The position numbers were made by a program, and so were the translations under genes. A DNA stretch of 64,000 nt from an uncultured Muribaculum sp. (GTDB taxonomy: Bacteria; Bacteroidota; Bacteroidia; Bacteroidales; Muribaculaceae). The stretch is from NCBI RefSeq assembly GCF_910583865.1, contig NZ_CAJTYX010000007.1, forward strand, positions 23,318-87,317, in the 5' to 3' direction. Positions 16,503 through 23,884 of this stretch are shown piece by piece; the first letter of the stretch is position 1; the number at the start of each line of letters is the position of its first letter. Below the pieces are notes generated by a model, which did not search any database, was not told the origin of the DNA, and saw only the letters and a program-made list of their open reading frames with translations.

Positions 16503-16529
16503 GCTTTTGCTATGAATTGGATGTGACGG

Positions 16530-17114
16530 TTATAGGAAAGTCTCGGCGAGCACCCGGGGGAAGTGGCGTCCCTCAAGGTCGCGCACCTTGGCGGCCACGT
16601 CGTCGGGAGTGTCGCCGGGTGCCACGTGTATAGAGGCCTGGTATATTATCCTCCCCTCGTCATACCGGTCGCTGACGTGGTGGATGGTGATGCCCGTCTC
16701 GCTCTCTCCGGCGGCCACGACGGCCTCATGCACATGGCGTCCGTACATCCCCTTGCCGCCGAACTTCGGAAGCAACGCCGGATGGAGGTTGACGATGCGG
16801 CCACGGTAGCGGTCGATGAGAAACGGCGGTATCATCAGCAGGAATCCGGCGAGCACCACCACGTCGACGCCGTACTCCTCCATCAGGGGCAGCAGCGTCG
16901 ACGGCTCGTTCAGCTCCTTGCGGCTGACTATGCGCACTTCCGTGCCGAGCAAGGCTGCGCGCGAGATTACTCCCGCCGAGGGGTTGTTACACACTATAAG
17001 CGCCACCTCGGCGCGGCAGCCGTTGTCGCGGAAATATCTTATGATATTCTCGGCGTTGCTCCCCTCGCCGGAGGCGAATATGGCGAATCGTTTTGTCGGA
17101 TCTCCTTTTTCCAT
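16530..17114 (-). CDS. purN: Phosphoribosylglycinamide formyltransferase
   Basis: A 194-residue enzyme of purine biosynthesis that transfers the formyl group from 10-formyl-tetrahydrofolate to GAR. Visible motifs are FASGEGSNAENI near the N-terminus (phosphate binding), N109 and H111 in IVNLHPALLPKFGGKGMYG, and D152 in HHVSDRYDEGRIIYQ, corresponding to the catalytic Asn-His-Asp of the family. Full length (E. coli PurN is 212). It lies upstream of the MscS gene on the same strand. Confidence 0.95.
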   Translation of the reverse strand: MEKGDPTKRFAIFASGEGSNAENIIRYFRDNGCRAEVALIVCNNPSAGVISRAALLGTEVRIVSRKELNEPSTLLPLMEEYGVDVVVLAGFLLMIPPFLIDRYRGRIVNLHPALLPKFGGKGMYGRHVHEAVVAAGESETGITIHHVSDRYDEGRIIYQASIHVAPGDTPDDVAAKVRDLEGRHFPRVLAETFL

Positions 17115-17256
17115 GCCGTGAAGTTAGGCAATTTCCGCGTGAGTAGAAAATCGCAGGGCCACGACGATGGCACGTGTGCGAACAATTTACTTTCGGGGAG
17201 CGTTAAGGTCTTGATATATAAATATTAAGTTGACAATATTAAAAACACTCAGGACT

Positions 17257-17787
17257 ATGAAGAGAATTCGCCGCATTTTTGCCTTTGCTTTTGCATTGGC
17301 CGCCATGGCAGTCGTGATGCCGTCGTGCGACAGCGATGATGACGATGACAAGGACACCTATATCACCAACAAGGTGGATGCCGCGTTCAACAGTGCGCTG
17401 AAAGAGCAGTTTCCCGATGCGCAGAATGTGAAATGGGAGCGTAAGAACGAATACCGAGTGGCCGAGTTCACAAAGAACATGGTCGGGTATGATGTGTGGT
17501 TCGACAAGACCACCGCATGGGTCATGACCGAGACGGACTATGGCAAGGACATCTTCCTTGTGCCCGACAACGCAGTTACGGCGGCATTCCCGCGTGGCGA
17601 GTACGGCACGTGGACCATCGACGACATAACCCACTATCGCCGTGCCGACACCGAGTTCTACGTATTCGAGGTAGAGAAAGCCGGACAGGCCGACATGGAC
17701 CTGTTCTATGCCCTCGACGGCACGCTCATCAAGGCTATCCCTTCCGACACCGCCCCCGACATCCTCCCCACCACTCCCCTCCGGTAA
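17257..17787 (+). CDS. PepSY-like (DUF2874) lipoprotein
   Basis: A 176-residue lipoprotein. The ATG at 17257 begins a signal peptide ending in VMPSC (Cys24) followed by DSDDDDD, a strong surface-export signature. Two repeats of the PepSY-like fold are visible: LKEQFPDAQNVKWERKNEYRVAEF with YDVWFDKTTAWVMTETDY, and VTAAFPRGEYGTWTIDDITHY with TEFYVFEVEKAGQADMDLFY. Such proteins are common in gut Bacteroidetes; function is unknown, possibly inhibition or binding at the cell surface. A hairpin follows the gene. Confidence 0.75.
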   Translation: MKRIRRIFAFAFALAAMAVVMPSCDSDDDDDKDTYITNKVDAAFNSALKEQFPDAQNVKWERKNEYRVAEFTKNMVGYDVWFDKTTAWVMTETDYGKDIFLVPDNAVTAAFPRGEYGTWTIDDITHYRRADTEFYVFEVEKAGQADMDLFYALDGTLIKAIPSDTAPDILPTTPLR

Positions 17788-17815
17788 TACTATCCTCCTT
17801 CTGACTCCATACCAT

Positions 17816-17844
17816 GACGGCGTGCCGGATTCCGGCACGCCGTC
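17816..17844. terminator. Hairpin between convergent genes
   Basis: A 14-bp perfect stem (17816-17829 with 17831-17844) lies between two converging genes, followed by a short palindrome, CCACATATATGTGG. Its GTGCCGGA/TCCGGCAC core recurs in the terminator at 54005-54033, so both are probably versions of one dispersed terminator type. Confidence 0.65.
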
Positions 17845-17906
17845 TCTGTCATACCCACATATATGTGGTATGTGGGGCAAACCTTAAAGGCATTCTTAAA
17901 TAACCT

Positions 17907-18971
17907 TTATTTCAAAACAATCTTACGCACGTCGGATCCCCTGCGCATGAGATATACGCCTTTGGATGGCCGGGATACCTTGATCCCCTGAAGGGTGTAG
18001 TAATCTGCTGTGGTGTCGGTCACGTCACGCGCCGGCGCGTCGATACCCGATGTTGAGGAATAGGCTTTTGGGGTGTACCCATCGTGGAGGGTCTGGTAGT
18101 TGGTCCATCCCACACGCTCGCCGGGCTTCACTCCGTAAAACACTATGTCCACCGTGTTGATCGGGAAAGCATAGGTGTCGGAAGTGCGCTTGTAGGTGAA
18201 CAGGTTCCAGCACTTCTCGGCTTTTCCGGTGTAGGAGATGTCCTCCGGGCCGTTACCTTTGGTGGACGGGAGGGGGAACGAGGCCACGCGCGACACCGCG
18301 CCGAGCTGGTCGGTCGTTCCGGAATCCATCTTCTTGCCGTCGAATGCCGTTGGGGCGGCCTCCGTGAAGTCGCTCGTGATTCTTACGGTCGATGGTGCGT
18401 CGACTGTCAGATATACGCCGGTTATGTCCTCGGTATGGCTCAATGGGTTGTCGGCATCGTTGATTCGGCCTTTGTCGCCGGAAAGCATGAAGAAGCGTAT
18501 GCGTATGTCGCCACCCGTGGGCGGCACGTCGACAAGCTCGTTGTTCACGTAGTACTGCTCGGGGACTGTGACGTAGCAGAGGCCGTTGTCGGACATCTCC
18601 GCCTTGAGCACCGCACCGTTGACCAAGCCTTCTTTCAAGGCCAAATCCACATGGTAGTTCTGCGTGCCCTTATGGCTCGTGGCGTTGGAGGTTAGGTCGC
18701 CGAACTTTCCCTTGGCGTCGGTGTGGGTGGTGGTGCCATGTTCCCATTCTGTCAGTTCCTCGTTGACGGTCAGTGTACTGTATTCAGGTTGGTAGAATGC
18801 CTGGAGCGATATTTGTTTGTTGTTGCGATACCAAGGCTCGCCGAGCGCCTGGTTGAAGGGATTGTCGATGAGCGCCTGCGAGGCATCGATGCTGAATCCA
18901 TGGTAGTCGGTCTGTGCGCCGGACGGGAGAGTCAGTAGTGCCGAAGCACCGAGAAGTAGAAATTTTTTCAT
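17907..18971 (-). CDS. Secreted protein with C-terminal sorting-like tail, last gene of PUL-like operon 1
   Basis: A 354-residue secreted protein with a Sec signal peptide (MKKFLLLGASALLTLPSGAQ). The body is all-beta in character, with no motif I recognise. The end (YYTLQGIKVSRPSKGVYLMRRG followed by KIVLK) matches the short C-terminal tails of Bacteroidales secreted proteins, resembling type IX or Por sorting signals. It is the last gene of the minus-strand operon, separated from the metallophosphoesterase by 116 nt holding a strong hairpin, so it may be expressed at a different level. It may be a carbohydrate-binding or accessory surface protein; that is inference. Confidence 0.6.
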   Translation of the reverse strand: MKKFLLLGASALLTLPSGAQTDYHGFSIDASQALIDNPFNQALGEPWYRNNKQISLQAFYQPEYSTLTVNEELTEWEHGTTTHTDAKGKFGDLTSNATSHKGTQNYHVDLALKEGLVNGAVLKAEMSDNGLCYVTVPEQYYVNNELVDVPPTGGDIRIRFFMLSGDKGRINDADNPLSHTEDITGVYLTVDAPSTVRITSDFTEAAPTAFDGKKMDSGTTDQLGAVSRVASFPLPSTKGNGPEDISYTGKAEKCWNLFTYKRTSDTYAFPINTVDIVFYGVKPGERVGWTNYQTLHDGYTPKAYSSTSGIDAPARDVTDTTADYYTLQGIKVSRPSKGVYLMRRGSDVRKIVLK

Positions 18972-19000
18972 GAATCTTTAAGTTTGGGATTAGAAGTGTA

Positions 19001-19057
19001 TTTCCTGATAAGTGGCCATCTGTACGTTTGCGGCGGATGGCCACTTATCAGGGGAAA
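19001..19057. repeat. Strong inverted repeat inside operon 1
   Basis: A perfect 16-bp stem (19005-19020 with 19036-19051) around a 15-nt loop lies between the metallophosphoesterase stop and the next gene start. Flanking TTTCC and GGGGAAA can extend it. There is no T-tract on the minus strand, so an mRNA-processing or stabilising role is as likely as termination. Confidence 0.65.
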
Positions 19058-19064
19058 TAGGTTT

Positions 19065-19088
19065 AGAGGCTGTTTTTAAACAACCTCT
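19065..19088. repeat. Short hairpin repeat (GGTTGTTTTTA type), copy 2
   Basis: AGAGGCTGTTT pairs with AAACAACCTCT, with one G-U pair on one strand and a 2-nt loop. It abuts the stop codon of the metallophosphoesterase. It is related to the element at 11266-11285. Confidence 0.55.
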
Positions 19089-20728
19089 TATTCTGCGGGA
19101 GCGGGACGGTTGAGCACGGTCGTGAACTTGCGGCCCGACAAATCGGTAAACTCGATGGTGACGGGTGAGTCGGCGGTAGACGCCTGTGCGCGGAACATGT
19201 GGGCTGTGGATTCCGGATTAAGTCCGCTGTCCCACTTCGGATACTCTTTCTTTATAGGAACGAGATATTTTGTGATGAGGTAAGGGTCGGGCATCTTAAC
19301 ACGCTTCACGGCAAGCTCCCGGCCGTTCTCTATCATTTTCACAGTGCATCCCGGTTCCCATGCCCACACGTTGGCCTGCACCACGTTGGTGTTGGCGCTG
19401 TTGCCCGGCAGGTAGGAGCTGGTGAATTCGCGATCATCGACCGTGAGGGTGTTGAGGTCATATGCGCGTATCTGATGGTCGACAGGAAGCTCGTAGCCTT
19501 TGAATATGTGCTGTGCGGTGCCCGACGACAGATTCCATATGCCCATTCCCCATGGCGTGCCGTCGAGACATAGCGGCAGGTTGGGCTTGTAGGGCTTGTA
19601 GCCCGCCGGCCACCATCCGCCGTTGGTGCCGGCATAGTTGTATTCGCGGATGTTGCCTTCGGGAGTGTGTTGGAAATGGTTCTTGTGGGAATGGCCGGAG
19701 AACACCTTCACGTTGGTGAAATCCTTCAGCAGAGCTCCGAGCTGTGGGCCTCCGTCGTCGAAGCGGTAGACCTTGCTCACCTGCACACCTTCGGCTTCCG
19801 GATAGGTCAGCAGGATGCCGTGCATGGTGATGAATAGCGGTGCGGTCTTGTCCTTTATTGTCGCGAGGTCCTTCTCGATCCATTGGAGCTGTTCCTTTGT
19901 GTAGGCGGTGGTGTAAGAACGCTTGCCCGACACTCCCGGCGCCGCCCCCGGGTTGGTGTAAACGATATTGTCCGTGACGATGAAGTGTGCGCCGCCACGG
20001 TTGAACGAGTAGTAGCTCGGCCCTACATGCGAGTGCCATGTCGACGCGCTCGCCAGATCGCCCTCGATGAAAGGGTCGTTGTCATGGTTGCCCATTGTAT
20101 GGTAGACGGGGGCGTTGACCTTGAAGTCGGCATTGAACCGGTCGAGAGTGTAGCCGAAACCGTTGGCCACGAACCAGTCGCAGATGATGTCGCCGAGAGT
20201 GACCACGATGGGACTTGTTCCTGCGGTCTTTAGCGAGTCGATGGCGCGGTTGATCTGAGGCACGTACATGTTCTTCAAAAGCTCCACGTCGCCGGCGCGG
20301 TCGGAGATCTGCGGGTCGGCGATGGCTATTATCGACAGCGGCTTGCAGTCGGTGGCTTTCAGGATGAAGTCGACTCCCGAAGGAGCGTTCTTGTTGACGT
20401 TCTGCCAGAATTTGGGGCGGTTGTTGTCAAGGAAGGTTGCCGGTTCGTAGCCGTCGGGAGTGGAGACGAACATATAGCCCAGAGGCACTTCCGATTTGAG
20501 GGAGTATCTTCCGTCGGCATCGGTCGTTACGATGTCGTAGCCATCCGACACGGCTACATCTGCGAGAGGCATCCCCTCTGCGGTCTTTACCGTGCCTTGT
20601 ACGTAGACTTCCTTCGGAGCGGGCTGTTTGATGGGAGGTGCGCCGAAATATTCTTTGTCGTCGGAGCAGCCCGATATGATTGCGGATGTCATGGCGGCGA
20701 CACCCATGTATTTGATGAGTCGGTTCAT
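19088..20728 (-). CDS. Calcineurin-like metallophosphoesterase lipoprotein (paralog 1)
   Basis: A 546-residue lipoprotein (lipobox IISGC, Cys21, then SDD). Residues about 40-125 form a carboxypeptidase-regulatory-like beta domain (VQGTVKTAEGMPLADVAVSD), the MetallophosN type. The catalytic domain carries D138-P-Q140, G179-D180, N214-H215-D216, the MHGILL histidine and G345-H-S-H348. The D-x-Q form of the first motif is also seen in CPPED1-like enzymes. A C-terminal domain follows (MetallophosC type). It should hydrolyse a phosphomonoester or diester outside or at the cell surface. It belongs to the SusC/SusD operon; a close paralog sits at 34706-36286. Confidence 0.85.
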   Translation of the reverse strand: MNRLIKYMGVAAMTSAIISGCSDDKEYFGAPPIKQPAPKEVYVQGTVKTAEGMPLADVAVSDGYDIVTTDADGRYSLKSEVPLGYMFVSTPDGYEPATFLDNNRPKFWQNVNKNAPSGVDFILKATDCKPLSIIAIADPQISDRAGDVELLKNMYVPQINRAIDSLKTAGTSPIVVTLGDIICDWFVANGFGYTLDRFNADFKVNAPVYHTMGNHDNDPFIEGDLASASTWHSHVGPSYYSFNRGGAHFIVTDNIVYTNPGAAPGVSGKRSYTTAYTKEQLQWIEKDLATIKDKTAPLFITMHGILLTYPEAEGVQVSKVYRFDDGGPQLGALLKDFTNVKVFSGHSHKNHFQHTPEGNIREYNYAGTNGGWWPAGYKPYKPNLPLCLDGTPWGMGIWNLSSGTAQHIFKGYELPVDHQIRAYDLNTLTVDDREFTSSYLPGNSANTNVVQANVWAWEPGCTVKMIENGRELAVKRVKMPDPYLITKYLVPIKKEYPKWDSGLNPESTAHMFRAQASTADSPVTIEFTDLSGRKFTTVLNRPAPAE

Positions 20729-20737
20729 GGTAGTGGA

Positions 20738-21070
20738 TTATCCTTTGCAGTGTATCTGAATGTTTAGGAAGAGCTTGCCACCGTCGATGTCGGCTACCAG
20801 ACGCAGCCAGTTGCCGAAATTCGGGGCTACCTTGACGGGATGTAGCCCTATGCCGGTGAAACTTACGGGAGTAGTCCCGTCGGAGGCCCAGTTGACACCG
20901 TCGTGCGAGATTTCTACGTGTGCCGTAATCGTGGGTCTTTCACCTTCGGCATGTTCGATCATTATGAAGAAGATGGCTTCATCGGCCCAGCCGGCCTCAT
21001 AGGGATGGGTCTCCAGATGTCCGGCGAACCACTTCTTTATCTCAAGGTGTGATGCATTGAATTGTTTCAT
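20738..21070 (-). CDS. Small protein of unknown function
   Basis: A 110-residue protein without a signal peptide. It looks like a small beta-sandwich: AHVEISHDGVNWASDGTTPVSFTGIGLHPVKV and NWLRLVADIDGGKLFLNIQIHC, the pattern of a discoidin-like or ligand-binding jelly-roll. I do not recognise a family. It lies between two PUL genes with 9 and 36 nt spacing, so it is part of the operon. Confidence 0.6.
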   Translation of the reverse strand: MKQFNASHLEIKKWFAGHLETHPYEAGWADEAIFFIMIEHAEGERPTITAHVEISHDGVNWASDGTTPVSFTGIGLHPVKVAPNFGNWLRLVADIDGGKLFLNIQIHCKG

Positions 21071-21106
21071 GATGATTGTTGGAGGTTGATGGATGGGGTG
21101 GTATGG

Positions 21107-22057
21107 TTACTCCTGCGACACGACTACGGAGTCGATGTAGAAGTAGACGCGTCGGTCCTGGTCGGTCTCTACCCAGAAGAGCGGGTTGATGAGGTTATCG
21201 ATGCGGTGATAGCCGGGGACATTCGTGACATGAGTGCCGCGCAGGTCCCATATGCGATCCTGGCACTGGAATTCCACATACTCGCGGTTGAGCGTGTCGA
21301 TCTTAAGCCGCATGTACTGCCAGTTGAGCTTGCAGTCGGTCTCGTTGTAGATGAGCTTCTGGTGGGAGTCGGGAATCACCTGGAATGCCTCGTGGCGTCC
21401 GTCGGGATAGCGTCGTCCGAACCACCAAGGGTCGATGCCTCTCTTACACCAGTCTCCTTCAAGTCCGAATGCCCATTCCTTGTCGGTGACATCGGCGGAA
21501 TTCTCTATTTCCCAGCGCTGTACGAGGTTGCCGTTGAAGCAGTTGAGATGACGGACTCCCACCTGGTAGCGCTCGCCGCGTTCCTGTATGTCGAATCCCA
21601 TGCCAAAGGCACGTATGCTCTTCTCGTGGAGTCCCGGCTGCGGAGTGCCCTCGGGGTCGAGTGTGTCCTGCTCTGCGGTATAGGAGAACCAGCATTCTAT
21701 CTGTAGGAAGCGGCTTCCGGGCCGGTAGAACGACAGGCGCTTTATGGCGTGGCCCATCGACCCCGGAGCCGGTATATCCTCGTAGCGTGAATGTACGGGG
21801 CGCGTCGATAGTTTCAGGCTGAACGTTCCGGACATTGCCCCGTGGGTACCGGGATAGCGGTAGGTGGCCGAACTGAGCATAACCGGAGGCCATTGGTCCT
21901 TGTTAACGAGGGTCTTTGGTACGTCGAAATCGGGATATTCCGTGAAATTGGGGAGCAGCGTCATCCAGCCGTTGAAGCCTGTGTTGAACACGTCGTAGCA
22001 TAATACCCTTTCGAGGGGCTGGAAGCGACTCCGGAGTAATATTTCGTCTACACTCAT
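21107..22057 (-). CDS. Uncharacterised PUL protein, lectin-like beta fold (possibly DUF6772)
   Basis: A 316-residue protein with no visible signal peptide. Segments such as YDVFNTGFNGW, GTFSLKLSTRP, FLQIECWFSYT and WQYMRLKIDTLNREYVEFQCQ suggest a concanavalin-like beta-sandwich. I think it may be of the DUF6772 type, but this is a weak recollection. The absence of an export signal contrasts with the SusD before it and the lipoprotein phosphoesterase after it. The pair 21107-22057 and 20738-21070 may form a cytoplasmic complex, or be exported by an unseen route. Confidence 0.55.
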   Translation of the reverse strand: MSVDEILLRSRFQPLERVLCYDVFNTGFNGWMTLLPNFTEYPDFDVPKTLVNKDQWPPVMLSSATYRYPGTHGAMSGTFSLKLSTRPVHSRYEDIPAPGSMGHAIKRLSFYRPGSRFLQIECWFSYTAEQDTLDPEGTPQPGLHEKSIRAFGMGFDIQERGERYQVGVRHLNCFNGNLVQRWEIENSADVTDKEWAFGLEGDWCKRGIDPWWFGRRYPDGRHEAFQVIPDSHQKLIYNETDCKLNWQYMRLKIDTLNREYVEFQCQDRIWDLRGTHVTNVPGYHRIDNLINPLFWVETDQDRRVYFYIDSVVVSQE

Positions 22058-22113
22058 TGTGCGATTGTTTTAAATCAGTAATATAATTGAGATTTGTAAA
22101 TCGGATTGGTGGA

Positions 22114-22149
22114 CTGTCCGAACTGCCAGACTTGTCTGAACTGTCCGAC
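22114..22149. repeat. 9-nt-period array, family B (4 units)
   Basis: Units CTGTCCGAA, CTGCCAGAC, TTGTCTGAA and CTGTCCGAC sit in the 108-nt gap between the susD-like gene and the next gene, bordered by GGACTGTC and GACAGTCC, which can pair. Same family as 2927-2953 and 54052-54096. Confidence 0.7.
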
Positions 22150-22165
22150 AGTCCATTCTGTTGCC

Positions 22166-23866
22166 TTACCATCCGGGATTGTTCTGGATCTTCCCGTTGG
22201 ATATGTCGACATCCACGAATGGTAGGGGGAGGAGCGGCAGGCGCGGATCAAACTTGCGCGGGAGCACGCGTGCGATCTTGCCGGCATCGAACATGGGCTT
22301 GAAGTCGGCCATTCCGTATTCGTCAATCTCGGGTGTGCCGGGCCAGTAATATTCGCCATTCTTCTCCATGTCGGCCATGCCTGATTTGTTGGGAAAAGCG
22401 TAGTAGTCATGGCTGAAGGCTTTCTCCATCCAGCCCTCCCAACGGAGCAGGTCGAAGAACCGGCGTCCTTCCCAGGCGAATTCCACGCGGCGTTCGCGGC
22501 GTATGGCCAGACGCATGCTGTTCTGGTCGGCCATGGCCAGCGCCGGATAAGCCGTCACGTTGTCACGGGTGGTCTTGTAGGCACGTGCGCGCACGTCGTT
22601 GATGGCGTTGAGCATGGCGTTGTCAAGTTCGTTGAGTTCCACCTTCGCCTCGGCATACATCAGCAGTACGTCGGCATAGCGTATGATGACGGTCGGATTT
22701 TCGCTCTGCATCTCGCCGGTGCGCCAGCTGTCCTGCGCACCTTTCCGGAGGCATGTGCCGGTCGTGGCGGCATATTGGTCGTTGACTTTCGAGTCCTTGT
22801 TCTTGACCGATTTCCCGTCGAGCAGCACGTTGGTCGCCTTGGGGCTGGGATCGAACACGCATCCGTAGATTACCGATCCGGGGGCGGCGAATGTCTCGCA
22901 GCAGCGCGGGTCGCGGTTGAGATAGGGATTTTTCGGGTCGAAGAGCGGCGATTCGTCGATTGGCTTCCCGTCGGTGCACTCGTAGGCCGCAAGAAGATCC
23001 CAGGAAGGATTGGCCACTGCCTGTCCGTTGACGGTGCGCAGCATGAATGTCTTTACGTCGTCCGACTGCTCGAGTTCCACCGACTTGGGTATGCAGAATA
23101 TGAATTCGCCGTTGTCCATGGTCTTGTCGCGGAACAGCTCGCCGTAGTCGGGATAGAGGGAGTATTGTTTGGAGTCGATGACCGCTTTGGCGGCGTCGCG
23201 CGCTATCTCCCAGTCCTTCATCGTAAGGGCTATGCGGCATTTCAGGGATGCCGCCACGTAGCGGTTGACACGCCATATGCCGTTGACCACGTTGCTTTCG
23301 GGAAGGTTCTCGATGGCATAGTCGTAGTCGGAGTATATTGTCGGAAGTATGTCGGCCACGGGAGTGCGGCCCATCTGCCTCCCCTCCTCGATGGTGATTG
23401 CCGTGGTGAAGAAGGGCACGTCGCCCCAAAGGGTTATCAGGCGTGCATAGAAGAACGCACGGAACATGCGGGCCTCTCCAGCCAGACGTTTCGCCTCGTC
23501 GGAGTCGTAGCCAAGCTCGTCGAGGCTTTCGAGCACTCGGTTGCAACGGCTGATGGCCTTATAGGTGTTTTCCCATGTCGTCTGTATCCATCCGGTGGTG
23601 CTCGACAGTGTACCGGAAGGGACGTCGTACACCTTGTTGCGGTGTGAGAAGTCGTCGGTGTGTCCGTCGGTAAACCATCGCTTTTCGAGATTGTAGGGAT
23701 AGTCGCGGTAGAGGTCGTTGACCGATATGCGCACTTCCTCGAGCTTGGAGTTCCAGGTGCCGGATGACGGCTGGGTGAGCGGCTGTAGGTCGAGGTCGGC
23801 ACACGATGTGGCGAGTAGCATCGCGGTGCAGAATATGGCGCTCTGATATATTGCTGTTGCTTTCAT
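22166..23866 (-). CDS. SusD/RagB-like nutrient-binding lipoprotein (PUL 1)
   Basis: A 566-residue surface lipoprotein (lipobox ATSC, Cys22). The N-terminal region reads as a SusD-like TPR part (LEEVRISVNDLYRDYPYNLEKRW) and the C-terminal RagB part contains VIIRYADVLLMYAEAKVELNE and RRERRVEFAWEGRRFFDLLRW, both diagnostic. SusD proteins bind the substrate as a lid on their SusC partner, encoded 18 nt upstream. Ends NNPGW. Confidence 0.93.
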   Translation of the reverse strand: MKATAIYQSAIFCTAMLLATSCADLDLQPLTQPSSGTWNSKLEEVRISVNDLYRDYPYNLEKRWFTDGHTDDFSHRNKVYDVPSGTLSSTTGWIQTTWENTYKAISRCNRVLESLDELGYDSDEAKRLAGEARMFRAFFYARLITLWGDVPFFTTAITIEEGRQMGRTPVADILPTIYSDYDYAIENLPESNVVNGIWRVNRYVAASLKCRIALTMKDWEIARDAAKAVIDSKQYSLYPDYGELFRDKTMDNGEFIFCIPKSVELEQSDDVKTFMLRTVNGQAVANPSWDLLAAYECTDGKPIDESPLFDPKNPYLNRDPRCCETFAAPGSVIYGCVFDPSPKATNVLLDGKSVKNKDSKVNDQYAATTGTCLRKGAQDSWRTGEMQSENPTVIIRYADVLLMYAEAKVELNELDNAMLNAINDVRARAYKTTRDNVTAYPALAMADQNSMRLAIRRERRVEFAWEGRRFFDLLRWEGWMEKAFSHDYYAFPNKSGMADMEKNGEYYWPGTPEIDEYGMADFKPMFDAGKIARVLPRKFDPRLPLLPLPFVDVDISNGKIQNNPGW

Positions 23867-23884
23867 TTCAGTACATTCAAATGG

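Noticed and set aside
22409..23647. 412-codon + strand frame opposite susD
   Set aside because: Shadow frame caused by GC-rich codon bias; the SusD motifs are on the minus strand.
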